From NCBI RefSeq assembly GCF_000003605.2, contig NW_003130356.1:51801-115800 (forward strand): a DNA stretch of 64,000 nt, written 5' to 3'. This document shows, piece by piece, positions 12,615 through 26,791 of the stretch. Every line of letters begins with the position of its first letter. The first letter of the stretch is position 1. This DNA is from Saccoglossus kowalevskii. Taxonomy: Eukaryota > Hemichordata > Enteropneusta > Harrimaniidae. The translations under genes and the position numbers were made by a program. Under the pieces are notes generated by a model. It worked only from the letters and a program-made list of their open reading frames with translations, searched no databases and was not told the origin of the DNA.

Positions 12615-13222
12615 NNNNNNNNNNNNNNNNNNNNNNNNNNNNNNNNNNNNNNNNNNNNNNNNNNNNNNNNNNNNNNNNNNNNNNNNNNNNNNNNNNNNNN
12701 NNNNNNNNNNNNNNNNNNNNNNNNNNNNNNNNNNNNNNNNNNNNNNNNNNNNNNNNNNNNNNNNNNNNNNNNNNNNNNNNNNNNNNNNNNNNNNNNNNNN
12801 NNNNNNNNNNNNNNNNNNNNNNNNNNNNNNNNNNNNNNNNNNNNNNNNNNNNNNNNNNNNNNNNNNNNNNNNNNNNNNNNNNNNNNNNNNNNNNNNNNNN
12901 NNNNNNNNNNNNNNNNNNNNNNNNNNNNNNNNNNNNNNNNNNNNNNNNNNNNNNNNNNNNNNNNNNNNNNNNNNNNNNNNNNNNNNNNNNNNNNNNNNNN
13001 NNNNNNNNNNNNNNNNNNNNNNNNNNNNNNNNNNNNNNNNNNNNNNNNNNNNNNNNNNNNNNNNNNNNNNNNNNNNNNNNNNNNNNNNNNNNNNNNNNNN
13101 NNNNNNNNNNNNNNNNNNNNNNNNNNNNNNNNNNNNNNNNNNNNNNNNNNNNNNNNNNNNNNNNNNNNNNNNNNNNNNNNNNNNNNNNNNNNNNNNNNNN
13201 NNNNNNNNNNNNNNNNNNNNNN
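12615..13222. other. Assembly gap (608 Ns)
   Basis: An unbroken run of N. Its true length and content are unknown. It starts just after the pyrimidine microsatellite, so repeat collapse is a likely cause. Confidence 1.
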
Positions 13223-13639
13223 AAACTTGTACAGAATAACACATTAGCTCGAAGTATCTATACGTATCAGAAGCACAGGATATACAATGATAGCTTGAGG
13301 TTATTTGTTCGAAAAAGTTCTGTGCATGCTGTTAGAATCATTATATGCATTTTGACACTTCCATAGGGTATAACTAACTAGCCTCAAGATCTCACCCTAC
13401 CTTACGTTTGCTGTTGGTGATGTATTGTAAGTTACTCACTGTGTAATGATGTTTGCTCGTCAAAGTTTAGTGAAGATATTGTCTTACCTCTTGACATGCA
13501 GTAACTGTAACAATCACTTTGTTTCTGGTCACGTTATGTCTCATATTGCAAGGAACACTTTGGAAGGAAAGTCTAAGTCAGCATTTTAAACATTTCAGAA
13601 TCTGCCTTACAAAAAACAAATTGTTCACATTTCAGTACT

Positions 13640-13841
13640 TTTTTTAACAGTGTTTTAGTATAACGGACAGAACCTTAGCTTGACTTGGGACTAATTTAGC
13701 GAGTAGATACAAGTGTTAAAATATAGTGTTCCACGGGGTTGTATCATAGATTATGGATGATTAAGTCACTTCTATAGCGATGAAACCCAGTTTCATGTTA
13801 TTCCAGAGGATTTTAACTTAATTCTTACTAATTTGAAACTA
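13640..13841 (+). repeat. Dispersed 202-bp repeat, copy 1
   Basis: Matches 17140-17341 along its whole length in direct orientation at close to 90% by eye. Both begin at TTTAACAGTGTTTTAGTA and end at TTACTAATTTSAAACT, with two small indels. No open frame or inverted ends are visible, so the class is unknown. Confidence 0.85.
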
Positions 13842-16800
13842 ATTCATTTAGTATTTTGAAAGCCTCGACAACATAATACATTAATTATGATATCGCTCGA
13901 AGTGGATACAATTTTAATTTCTGTCAGAGGTAATGTTCATATTCTAAGTGGGATCTTGGTTGAATGTTGGTAACCTTAAGCTTAACATGCAGATATCCAC
14001 ATTTGTCTATTTAAGCCGACGAATATGAATAATAGTATTGCCGTAAATAAAACAAAAAATATCTTGAGTGGATGAACAACTGGTAACTGAGAGGTAAATG
14101 AAACTGATTTTGACATTCCATGCGTCATGTTCATTGATAATAAAATTTGAATAAAATTCACATATATTAATAACAACCGACGTTTTACCAAGACAGGATA
14201 ACTTTGAGAATGTCCGTAGATATCCGGCGTGTCGATGTGTATACAAAGATTGTTTACTGATTGGAACATCCATTTATAACGTTGAAGCAGTTTCTCTTTC
14301 ACTGCATTATGATCAAGATAATTATCGTAGGGTTAAATTGGGCCTATGTTTTAGGTGCTGCTGCTGCTGCGATTGTACTTCCCATAGAATGACATGAACA
14401 AAATTGATGGTCATTTAAAATACATGATGAAATGGTAAACACTGTAAGTGTGACCATTAGTTTTTACTCTGAAGAAATTCCCCATATCTCAAATTTAACG
14501 ATGCTGCATAAGGTCAAAACTCACCTGACTGACAAGATACGTGTTGATGTCTTGAATTATGTTCATACAAATTCAGGTGTTAGAAATAGGTTAAAACTAA
14601 AATAATGATTTATCGTTGTGTTTTATGGGAAGCCTAAATAGAAATTGTTCTAGAATATTTGGCCACAGTGATCTATTTTCAGCACAAAACAGAATGTTCG
14701 CGGTTAACCTAACGTGTATCGTCATATTCAAACATTCAGTCACTGCCATTTGTTACAGAGCTTTTACATGTATGCTTCTATTTTTATGAATATCCAAATG
14801 ATAACTATAAATCGTATATAATAAGTATAATGTTCATGGCATAAACATACATGTCACTAATATGCCATTACAGTGTCGATTGTATTATTTTGTTACGTGG
14901 GATTGACGTCAGTTCCGGTGTAATCGACTCATTTGAAACATTTCCTGTTGACTGAATCGCAACTTGCGTCCGTGAGGCAATCCGAATGTATGTTAAGCAA
15001 GGATTGTTTACGCACGGTGATCGAATCAGTATGATATATGTCAACACAATCTGTAGTTGTTATTAAGGTGCGTATTTGTTTCCCGCACACTTGACTGTGA
15101 CAAATACACGTTTTTCTTTTAAGAATCCGTTCTTTTGACAGTTCATTAATGTACTACAGAGTGTGAATGATAAGTGTTTGACCTAATAAGTACGTTCACT
15201 GTGGTGATCAATAGTGATATAGATGCGGGAGTATGGCCACAAACAGTGCCTAGTTAGGTATAATGGCCACGTTGGCGATCAATCACCATTATATGGAAAA
15301 AGTGCACTCCCCTGTATAATACCGCGAACACATAGGAGAGGTTTACCCATTGCGACTATTAGCAATGCTGTATTACCCAATGAAATGTCGGTCATTTAAG
15401 CTGAAAAAAACTGTTAACTTGATACGATTTATTATGTAATGTTTCATTGGCAAATAACAGACGAGTGCAATGCTACAAAATAATCCGTTAGTTGACAGTG
15501 ACATCTGAGGAAATGAGACGTGATCGTTGACATCAAATATAACAAATAGAAACAAAACAAACACATTATATTGTGACGATTGTGTATGTAAATAAATGAG
15601 TTTGTTTTTTTCTCAGCTAGATATGTATACATTAAGAGACTGGCTATACGTGTAGCAATATTCAGTGTCAATTATAGAATCTTCACAAACTACACATTTT
15701 TTGGCGTGTATATTATTAGCATGTAATTATGATAACTGCATTTCCACTGGCAACAAACTAAACATAAATCATACATTGAAAGGACGGGGTACGATTGAAT
15801 GAAATTTGACGAGGACTTCAACCAAAGTTTTCTCTAAATTGCGTTTCCATTAGTGAGTAAATAATAATAATCAATTCCAAACAGTTTATAGAGTGTATCC
15901 TGATGATTGGTTCATGTTCCGACTGCATAAGTTGCATATAAAGGTCATTCGCAACGTGTCACGACTCGTGAAAGTATCAAATTACGTGATGAAGAGCGGT
16001 ATATATATATCTGTATATATGGCGCGCACGGTTTCAATTTACCTATACATCCTCAAAAAAATGATGGATCTAAAAATATTTATATTTCGAAATCGGTGTT
16101 GATGAACGACAATTATTTATGCAGATGAGCCAGGACGGTCTACGATGTCTTTAATACTCGCTTTAATACTCGCTCACAGACAAGTGTTTAACTTTTAATA
16201 AGCTGTGGAATAAATAACGGAAAAAACGGACATCAGGTTCGTGGTCACACACAGACGAAGTAAAATTGTGTATAGCTTATTAAACTCACTTATTGAATAA
16301 ATCTGATGTAAAATAAAATGCTGACAGATTCGAGTGCAATTGATTACCCTATGTCTTACGTGGGTCGAATATATAATTATCATATATTTGGAGGTTATAC
16401 AAACTTTTGAAATAAATTGATTTTTGCAATTTAGTTAGTATTCCTAAAAGGATTGTCAATTTATTGATCAGGTTATGTGAATCGATTGATAAACTTCATT
16501 CATCGGTACGTGCCTTGAAATGCAAGTAACGTGAATCGAAGAATCAATGTGTAACTACCGTAATTTAGATACAACTGAAACAAACGCTAAACACTGATAG
16601 GATGAGAATGTCATTTCAATATGGCAAAATATTGTCAAACATACCCAACCTTTCTTGGCGTTATACTTGCATTCTTATAGGAAGGTAAATTTTCAATTCG
16701 TGTAATTTTCGTGCACCGTTTTTTGTGAATAACAGAAACACTGTACTGTGACTTGATTTAATAAATCACAACGACTCATTTATGCCATGTTCGGGAAAAT

Positions 16801-17077
16801 AACCAATTCATGTTTACCACGAGGTGCATATATATGTGGGTATCCTTTCGGTATGTAGTTATATCTACCCTGCAAACATCAGGGTAAAATAACTGATAGT
16901 AGTTGCTTGTCCATTATTTACATTTTGTTTATATGTCAGCATTTCGATGAACTTCGATCGGAGAAAAATTATACGCAATACCCCGGTAATTGTAGACATA
17001 TATTCGTCTGGAAATCTCCGTACCTTGTGTGTATTTCAAAAAAGCTCTTAACAATTATATCTTTAACATTTTTTAGA
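13842..17077. other. Intergenic stretch without recognised gene
   Basis: No recognisable coding family, RNA gene or well-formed repeat was seen on either strand. The minus-strand open frames near 14000-14300 and 15370-15670 are AT-rich and unmatched. Confidence 0.45.
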
Positions 17078-17135
17078 GATTATCCATATACAATATACAG
17101 GTTCACTTTTCCATCAATTCGGAAACACATATGCA
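17078..17135 (+). repeat. 57-bp flanking repeat, left copy
   Basis: Reads GATTATCCATATACAATATA and onward to GGAAACACATATGCA. It recurs at 17359-17415 with only a few differences. The two copies bracket the 202-bp dispersed repeat, giving an A-B-A' arrangement. Confidence 0.85.
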
Positions 17136-17139
17136 ACCT

Positions 17140-17341
17140 TTTTTAACAGTGTTTTAGTATTACGGACAGAACCTTAGCTTGACTCGGGTCTAATTTAGCG
17201 AGTAGATAAGTGTTAAAATATGGTAATCCACTGGATTGTATCACATAATATTATGGATGATTAAGTCACCTCTATAGCGATGAAACCCAGTTTAATGTCA
17301 TTCCAGAAGATTGTAACTCAATTCTTACTAATTTCAAACTA
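17140..17341 (+). repeat. Dispersed 202-bp repeat, copy 2
   Basis: Second copy of the unit at 13640-13841, 3.5 kb away in the same orientation. Unlike copy 1 it lies between two copies of a 57-bp sequence. Confidence 0.85.
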
Positions 17342-17358
17342 TTTGATATTTATCTATA

Positions 17359-17415
17359 GATTATCTATATACAATATACAGGTTCACTTTTCCGTCAATT
17401 CGGAAACACATACGC
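17359..17415 (+). repeat. 57-bp flanking repeat, right copy
   Basis: Partner of 17078-17135. It is too long for a normal transposon target-site duplication, so a local tandem duplication or insertion during repair is more likely. Confidence 0.85.
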
Positions 17416-20400
17416 AGCAGGCATGCATAGTAATCACATGTCTTTGTGATTTCTGGTATTATCCTGAATTCTAATAAAATTAGTCCCACTTTACATTTAG
17501 AATAATATGGTAGAAGTGTTAATATTCTAGATTAACCATTTTGTAAGTCGGAGTAAAAGTCACGTGTTTCTTTTGGCATGGTATTCACCCCGAAATACAT
17601 GACAACCACATGGAATATGTGATAATCAAATAATATGTGTATTGTTGCCATGGTTCCTGTCCGCTTTGAATCATTGAATACTCAATATTTATTCGGGATG
17701 ATTGAAGAAGTAGAAATTGATGTAGAAATGATAATCTTTAAAATATCTGCATACACATGCATATACACGTAAGTCGATACTTCGTTCATGCTTTGCGGTA
17801 TTCTGGTTCATAGTGCACCTGTTCCTGCCCGTAGTCTTAATTTAATGAAATATAACAGACCGAAATGTCTTGTGACGTCAATATGACGCACGTTTTCTAA
17901 ATGGGAAAGACGTCTGTAACAGAGTTGAGCACCGCCGTACACGAACCGCTCCGCTCCATTTTGCTGGTTTTAAATGAATGAACGAATGAATGAATAACAT
18001 AGCAGCTGCACAAGCTTAAGTAATGATTACCAATGCAAATAAATGCTTACCAGTTTTCCAGTCATAACCTAGATAATGTTATTTATACCTTGGCAATATG
18101 ATTTTATGTCAAATATTGGATACATGACGACTATGAAATAGGAAGCATAATATGCTCACTCTTTTCAAATCACTGGACATCAATTGTATTTCTTGGAACT
18201 ATATATGTTTCATTTGGATACTGTATTAATGATTTATTTTTTACTTGCAGTTTTTTGAGAACGCGTTTTTGCTATTTCAGTTCACGTATCGATCATGAAC
18301 TAATCTTTAAATGATGATCAAAATTTAAATTCTAGTATTGTAGTATTGTCAATCTTGTATAGTCATTTGCTTCATCGCAAATGTTTGCTAGGGTAGAAAT
18401 ATAAACAATGTGTAGTCCTTAGTTATCGTTTGTGTTTATATTATGTATAAAAACTATAATAACTTATTTGATGTACACGTGTAACAGAAAAGGGTTCGTC
18501 TCAGGGTTACAGGTTTTCCGTGTGAACGTGTGAACGAATTAATCCGATGTCGACCCAGGCTAGTGCTCACTCTGAGATAAGACAAGTGTAAACAAGGCCC
18601 AAATATTAAAACAATGCAGTATAGGCGCAACTCAATACTGTAAAATACTCCAAAGCAAACATTGATTAATTAATTCCAGCTAAAATAAAGTTAATAATAA
18701 GCAGTTAATTAAAGGGGAAACATACCAAACCAATCGTACATGTGGATCGAATGTGGATGATTGTTGTCAAACCAAACATTAAAATTCGCGAATTATAGTA
18801 TATATATTAAAATATTCATTGTTCATTATTGAATTTAAAGCCTATGAATTATCTACATGAATGCTGAAACAGCCTAGAACAAGTTAAATAGGGGGACTAG
18901 ATCTATTTTAGTGAATAAATAATAGTAATCAGTTTTATATATTGTATATGCGTAATATTTTAGCAACAATCCTCACCTATGGCTCAAGCGGTAACTCCCA
19001 TCATAACTAGACTGAAATATCATATCATGTCAATGACAGTCTTCAAGAAACAAACACAAAGCGGATGTCGCCGTATATGCCGACATAAGAACACACAAAA
19101 TACCATCTCTTCTATATTTCTGTAAATAAGTTTGATATACAGGAAAATTATTTCAAAAACATGATTTGTCAAACGTATTGAACGAGAATCAACGCTCAAT
19201 GAAAAGGTAGGGAACGTGCCATAGAGAACTCAAGGCTGTCGAGAATAACTGTATTTTTCAGAAATATATTTGCAACTACGCAGTGGGACGAATGGACATC
19301 GCATTAAAATGTCATAAACATCTGTTGCATTACGACGTCTTTTAAACGCTCAAAATCGATATGTGCAGTGTAAATTATATAATAAGTGTAGTAACAAATT
19401 TAATTAGGTTATCAGTGGAACGGTTTGACAAACGTATATATCATGTATGGAAATAATGGGGGATAACATACAGCATAATTCAGTCATATTCCTTGTCGCT
19501 ATGGTGAGGTTTTATTTCCATAACAACACACGATGTTAAAATTATATTCGCTGTCAACACTGGGAGTTTCGCGTATTAATTACTTACTAAAATAATTAAA
19601 TAATAAAAGATTTATGTTTTGAAATTAATGCATTGTCGAGCATGTATATCTAATATATTTTTGCAGTAGCGGAACATGGGCAAAAACGTATCACAGCACA
19701 TTTGAATGGCAATGACATAAAAGCCACTCTGTAACTGTATGTTATCTTATGTAACCAACTATAGAATTGCATACATGTTTGCTGTGTAAATTTGGTATCG
19801 TGGTAACTAGAGAAAATTCAATTAAAATATGTTCAATTAAAAAAAAGTACATGTACCAATTAAACACGTTTGCCATATTTCGTCAATTCTGCACATAATC
19901 AGTCGAATTCCCTCCTGGCGAAATATTTATTTTGCTTTGTTTATTCACCAACAGATACAGTAGAGATGTGTGAATCGGCGGGAACGTTGTGTCCACATTA
20001 TCAGTCATTTTGTAAATACATTGAAAGACAAATGAACACTATTATTATTAGTATTATCATGCTGTGCTGATCGAACCTATTGTACAGTTGCTGCGACAAT
20101 GCTTACCTCCAAACTTGAAGCATTCATGCCACTGAGTTTATAATTATTATTGATCACATACTATGATGCATATGACTCACAATTGTGTCATATATCACTA
20201 GCTGTAACTGGTACGATGAAATAATACAGTCATACCGTATTAGCATACATTATCTCATGATCCGTAAGCGTAGTTCTGTAACATTATGATTATATCGAGT
20301 TAGTCATGTGACAAAAAGGTTATCGCCTGATGTAACTTATTCATAAACCTGTTTGACACTCATGGGGTGATGTATAATACTATCTCATGACGTCACACGT

Positions 20401-23400
20401 CAACGGCGGAATATGTGTAGTTGCTTGGTCGTAGCTAGAAGACAAAAGCAGATAAAGTCGAAATCGTCATGAAAGCACAATAGCGAAATTGGGTGTCGGG
20501 TAATCCTCTTAGACAAACATTGGTAAGGCATATGCAGTTTCGCTTTTGCTTATACGAGATTTCATATGTGTATTTTTGGTATCGTGGCAACATTAGGGAA
20601 AACATTTAAAATATGACTTATATATGCTGTCATTGTTAATTAGAATATATGTCATTATACACATTTATGTTAAATTGTTTTGAAATTCGTTTCATACAAC
20701 TGTCACATCACGTCATGCCATCTGATCCTTTTCTCTGTTTTCATTTTAGCTTTAAAACGCGATTTAAGTGTTGCACTATAATGACTCACATTCTCAGTAG
20801 AGATATACTGCCTATCCACTGCTACGCTAGCACATGTAGTAGCCACTCAACACGTACATCAGCGGCAACGTCATATAGAACGTTTTAAGTTCGTGCAATA
20901 CGTGCAATCTGGCAAGTACGTAGACAAGAAAGATGCTATGTTGACTAATTAGGTCTTGAATGAAATTTACGTATACAAATATTTACTAAAATGGTAAGTT
21001 AATGTTTTTGGTTTGACATTCTTGTCTACTTTGAGTTTATTCGAGCGAACATTTTCAAGAATAAGTAACAACATTACGTAATCCCAGTGACGTCACCTTT
21101 ATCTATTTGTTAATATTTAACATATTTACACGAGGAAGAGTATAAATTTATAATATAAGCAACGACATATTGACATGCCACATTTTCTAATATATATTTA
21201 TACCACGTCCATTTGATCTTGCAATCAGTCTGATCCAGATGTATATGATAGATGTAGTCAATTTAACATAATCGGGATATTACAGCGTAGTGCCCTCACG
21301 CGGCCAAACGTAATCGATCCTTCAAGAAGCCTGCAAAATTGTTGCAGCAGGATATGAGTTTTCTGACTACAGACGTCATCCATTCGAAATACATATCTGA
21401 TTGATGCGGGTATAATAAAATGCCCGGCAGCAAACAATGTTATGTTTTTTTCTGTTTATACCATCACGTCGAATTCATTGATGATATGTGCGCCGTGTAA
21501 TCAACATCTGCATCGCGATTCATTTATGATTTAAATTTGTCAATAGAACACGCACCTATATACAAAATCAGGTGAAACTATATGTTTCTGTTTTCGAATT
21601 ATGGTAAATAAAACTGTTGAACAACGATTGTTTGTATTTGGACAATATGTGAATATGACAATTGCTCAATATATCCCAAAAAGAGCAATGCCAATTGTAA
21701 GCATTCATAAACAATATGGTTCAAAATATTTTGTTATCTAGACTGGACAAAAGAGATATTATTATGAATACAAACACTATTTTTTAATTTTAAGTGATAA
21801 ATTGCTCCTGACTGAAATAGTGGTCGTCTTGTTTTTTTTTGTTTTTTTTCGATTCTCAGGCTTCATGTTCGTTATTCGTTTGTATGTATTTACATCACGT
21901 GCCGTAAATAAAAACATTCCCATGTCAATTTCATCGGCAGGAACGGAAGCAGGGTATCCGTTTAGTGAAAGCATGTACATTGCATTGATATCATTGCTGC
22001 GTTGCGTTATAGAATGTATGAGTAACGATGGTTTAAAAGTTGTGCGCCCACTGGCCCCCTGACAGAATTGTCGCCACTGACAGTCGTTTGAATTGATGCT
22101 TATTGATGTGGAGTATGTATAGCAGTACCATTTAAACTCTACTTTTAGTGTATATATACTACAGTTGTATATTCCCTCATTCATTTGCTTATTAGCTTGC
22201 CAAGTCACGCCGTGTCATATGCCATAGATTAGACAAAACCGAATCGTGTGTTAGTATATGTTTACTTTTATTCATTATAATGTGTCTCACGTAAAACGCG
22301 AGTGATTAAGTTGTTTTAGCCATGGTGACCGCTACAATTAATTCATGTAGCGGATTACAGCGGCATGACACGAACATGTCCCGAGACTAGGAACACTGCT
22401 AACGATAGGTATGTCTACCCTCTATACATCATACCACAAAATGTGGTCACACCATAATAGTAGACAGACTCCACACAGAATATCACCAACTTTTAAATCT
22501 CGTTAAAAAGATAATCGTTCCCCGACTGAAAACATGTTTTAATAAGTCATATGCCGTTGAATGTTTCACGTTAAGTTTTGTTATGTTAATTATGACATCA
22601 AATAATAACACAAAAAAGCGCTTTTTGGAGTGAAAATTGGTAAACATGTGGTTATTATTCATTGATTCTATTGTGGGATACAATAAAGACAGGAGAGAGT
22701 GGAGGAAAATATAACAGACAACTTCGGCATTTTAAAAGATATGAGTAAATATACCCTTTATAAGGACTTCCCAAGTTGGACGTATAACGGAGCTATTAGT
22801 TGCTGTGGGAGGAATTGTATATGCAAATTACAACCTTCTATATTGTTTATAAAATCTACATCATATCTAAATCATATCATAAATCATCATATCTACTATC
22901 TATATCTGAATAGTTAACTGGTGTAACATGTGTGCGACCTATCACTGATTATATATGTAAATGCATGTAATCCATGTGATAACGATCAACTGCATGGCAC
23001 ATAAGAACAATGGAAATTTCGGAGTTTAATGATTGCCATTTGACATTATTTGAGATGATGTGTTTGTTTGTGATGTCGTCTTTCCGGTTGACGTCATCAG
23101 CCCTCGCTTACATTTTGCTGTCTCATGCCATGTACTCACGTATACCCGGATGTTGCAAGTTGTGGCTCGTTTTATGGGGGGGGGGAATATGAATTACTAT
23201 TATTGTATGAGTAAATTGCTCTCAGCTACAGAATGATAGATGTAGTTTTGATTCTGAAAATATTGTAAATACATATATAAAATTAGAAAAGTGATATTTA
23301 ATTTCTCTTAAAGCCAATTGGTGAAGAATTAATATATATACTTCCTTCTAAATAAATATGTTAGAAATGTTGGCAGTATTCGTACCTATAGCACTGGGAG

Positions 23401-24586
23401 TTGTCAAGCAAATTTTGTATATTTCGAAAATTTAAAGTGAAGGAAAAACACTTGTCTTGCAATTCCATTAAATATCAAGCAAGTTGATTATAACGTGGAA
23501 TAAAAAATAATATTGTTTTTAAACTGTATTGAATTAAGTTGTTAAAACTGTATTGCCGTATTGCTGAGTTCAGTTCAGATTTTTTGTTATGAATTTTGAA
23601 CTGAAGCATAGTTTTTGCTCAATATATGTGTGTTTCAGTCTATCATCGATTAGTTGGTCGTCAATAATTGTTCAAATACTTCTATACTACAAACACTAAT
23701 ATATCAGAGCGAGACTCTACAACCTTAGTAAATGCACAGTAAAATTAACGTATTGTTATTTCTCTCAGACCCGAAAGGTTAGGTCATCTAGAACATATAT
23801 AGCATGCATACCAACTCATAATACAATCATTATTGAATTAGTATATATCCGTTCATTTACATGGTTTAAAAGACATTCTAATCTAACACACGTTTACTCA
23901 AACAACACTAATGAATTATCAGTTTATATTGCACGCACCAAAAACAAGTGACATTGTAATTCCAATTGTGTACACTCGGTCACAGTAATTATATTGCTCT
24001 GAACTGTGTAAGTTACTGGACTATACTGTACTGCACTGTTCTGTATATGTAGCACTGCCCATTTTCGACATTGTACAGTAGTAAAATTACTAAAGCCATA
24101 TTAAAGTTCATACTTGAGTTGTTGAATACACTAAATAGTTTGTAATTTCATTCAGCTGTTTCAGTCATAATTCAAGACAAATAAAAGGTAAATATATAGA
24201 GAATATAACAAATCATTTATTTATTGGTGCATAGTGAATACATTTAGTTATGAATTATTCTTAATATTAATTTCTGAATTATCTTGTTGTTTTTTTCTCC
24301 TAAAAAGAATTTCATAATGTCGAAAACGAAAATTCTTTATCGTAGTATTATGTATGCTTTTTGTTCATATGTACAATGTGCGGCAATGAATTTCATCAAG
24401 TGTATTGAATAGGTAAATTGATATTAAATATTATCATATCGATACGCTTAATTTCACAATCTTTACTTGTATTAAATATTACATAACAGTGATCGTTCTT
24501 TCACATTTGGTGACCCCTAAATACATATCTGGAATCAGCCATAATGGCTCCTCCCTCAAGGATCGCACGTTATTGAAACTCCAGTG
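17416..24586. other. Intergenic stretch without recognised gene
   Basis: Seven kilobases without a recognised gene. The largest open frames (21777-22208 minus with 21802-22062 plus in antisense, and 20649-20888 plus) show no family motif. A perfect 9-bp inverted pair TTCAGTTCA/TGAACTGAA lies near 23570-23605, and a G run near 23176-23185. Confidence 0.45.
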
Positions 24587-25245
24587 CGTTGATACACAAT
24601 CAAAAAAATAGTGATAAAAACAAAACACGCGCTTTTGATGGCATTCTTCGTGTGCTGTCAAATAATTATGCTTTCTTTGATCGCCACAAATCATTAATGG
24701 ATTGATTCTAAATTGTTCCATCCTCGTTAATAGATTTTAATAATTGATTTTGCTGGTGATAATTGAGATTCTGGTTACCGAATACAACTAGAGTGTATAC
24801 ATCGATATGACTCACAGACATATTTTGGAAGATCTCAAATGACATTTCTGTGTCACCAATGTGTACTGCATGCACGTTTTAATCGTGACATTTACGGTCA
24901 ATACCTTCACAGCAATAATTTATTTATTCACTATGTGACTATACTACTAAAGAATATGATTATGGCAAATATAACCCTTGCAATTGTTCGTGCTTAAATT
25001 GGTTAATGGACCGTATATATATCTAATTTTATTTTCACTTTATAAGTGGTAAACTGTCGGAAACTGAATACGTCAATTGAAGAAGCATTTATTTCGATGA
25101 GACACAATATTAATGAAATGTCAATTCGATATTCAATGTGCAGTAGGTGGTGTGTTGAGAGTAGGTGATGAAAATACCTCGTGTCGTTTACAGTTTATTT
25201 GATAATGCACAAGATTTCAGCCAAGGTGAACACAGGAGACATTGC
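24587..25245 (+). repeat. About 650-bp direct duplication, copy 1
   Basis: Aligns with 26156-26791 in the same orientation at an offset of about 1.57 kb. Anchors in both include AACACGCGCTTTTGAT, a long block around GATCGCCACAAATCATTAAT, GTGTACTGCATGCACGTTTT, and CACTTTATAAGTGGTAAACT. Small indels and roughly 15-20% differences suggest an old event. No open frame is shared. Confidence 0.88.
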
Positions 25246-26155
25246 GTTAAATTCATGGAGGCGACGCAATTTATTTTAGTACGATAAAATTGTAATTACA
25301 AAATCTCCAGCTGTATCGAAAATTGTATTTCTTTCATCAGTAATCTGCATACCAAATGACATCTCTTGTGAAGTCCAGAATATAATCGACGACAATTTTG
25401 TGAAACGTAAACGAAAAATATCAAATCGAGTCCTTGGGAGATAATACAATTGCGACGGACTCAGGCATATTAACGCGATGTGTCAAGTAAGACGACTATA
25501 ATAGAATTTAAAGGCGCCACGAGGTCGCCCACATCATGGTCATTTATGCAAATTAGTGAAAATGTCAGTCCTTTACATCAACATGTTATTGACGCGATGA
25601 GCCGAAACATATCGAATCAATTATACCTGACTTTTATATCAGTGTACTGAATACGTGGTATAGAGTTGACAATGATGTCTAACTGTCCTATATCACACTC
25701 GAAACACGGTGAATACAATGTTACTATGGATAAGTTCTGATAAGATAATACAACTAACGTGTAAGACGTTATACACTATTCTCATTCAACGATCTGATAA
25801 TAAACGTGATAACAAATTAAATATTATCGTAAAAAACATATGTACATTTAGTGATAACATATAGAATAACATTTATGATGTAACAATCGATATGAAGCTG
25901 AGAAAACTTTAATGAAACTGTTTACATCGCTTGTTTTCATGCTATAAATATCTGTATACTAGTATTTCGAAGATAAAATATTCTCCGCTATGTTCTTTTT
26001 GCCAATCAGTATACTCATTAACCACAGGTTTTTATACTAGCAAATTGCTGTGAAATGCGGGAATTTGATGTTTTATACATAAATTAGGTATATTGGTAGT
26101 GATACATTGACGCCAACAGACATATAATTTTATTCTGCAGAATTTTATCTAGATG
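25246..26155. other. Spacer between the duplicated blocks
   Basis: About 900 bp with no gene or repeat recognised. It has no counterpart after copy 2, so the duplication is not a simple array. Confidence 0.5.
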
Positions 26156-26791
26156 TGTTGATTGACAATCAAAACAATTAGCGATAAAGACAAAACACGC
26201 GCTTTTGATCATATTCTTTTTGCGCTTTCAGATAATTATGCTTTCTTTGATCGCCACAAATCATTAATGGATTGATTCTAAATTGTCCCATCCATGATTG
26301 TTTTTAATAATTGATTTTGCTTAGGATTATTAGGATTCTGTTGCTCAGGCGTGTTCCTGTGTATATATCGATTTGACCTACAGACAATTTTTGGGTCTCA
26401 AATGATATTTCTATCTCAGCAGGCTTTTACCAATGTGTACTGCATGCACGTTTTAATTGTGACTTTTACTTTTAATACCTTCACAGCAAGAAAATTAATT
26501 AAAGAATAAGAATATGGTAAATATAAGCCTAGAAAATATTCGTACCTAAATTGGTTAATATACTGTGTATACAATTTTATTTTCACTTTATAAGTGGTAA
26601 ACTATCAGAAACTGAATACGTCAATTAAAAAAGCATTTATTTCGATGACACTCAGCGATATAAGTGAAATGTCAATTCTATATTTAATGTGAAGTAGATA
26701 GTATGTGATAGTAGGCGATGAAAATACCTAATGTCGTTTACAATTTATTTGATAATGCACAAGATTCAGCCTAGGGATACAAGTGACATTG
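26156..26791 (+). repeat. About 650-bp direct duplication, copy 2
   Basis: Partner of 24587-25245. Relative to copy 1 it lacks short stretches, for example near 26500, and has a small insertion near 26410-26425. Homology ends around GTGACATTG at 26783-26791. Confidence 0.88.

Noticed and set aside
12573-13247. Four long open frames across the N run
   Set aside because: They consist almost entirely of undetermined residues from the assembly gap.
21777-22208. Minus-strand frame of 143 codons with an 86-codon frame opposite
   Set aside because: Considered as an ion-channel or receptor exon, but no transmembrane pattern or family motif was found and the C-terminal part is Lys/Thr low complexity.
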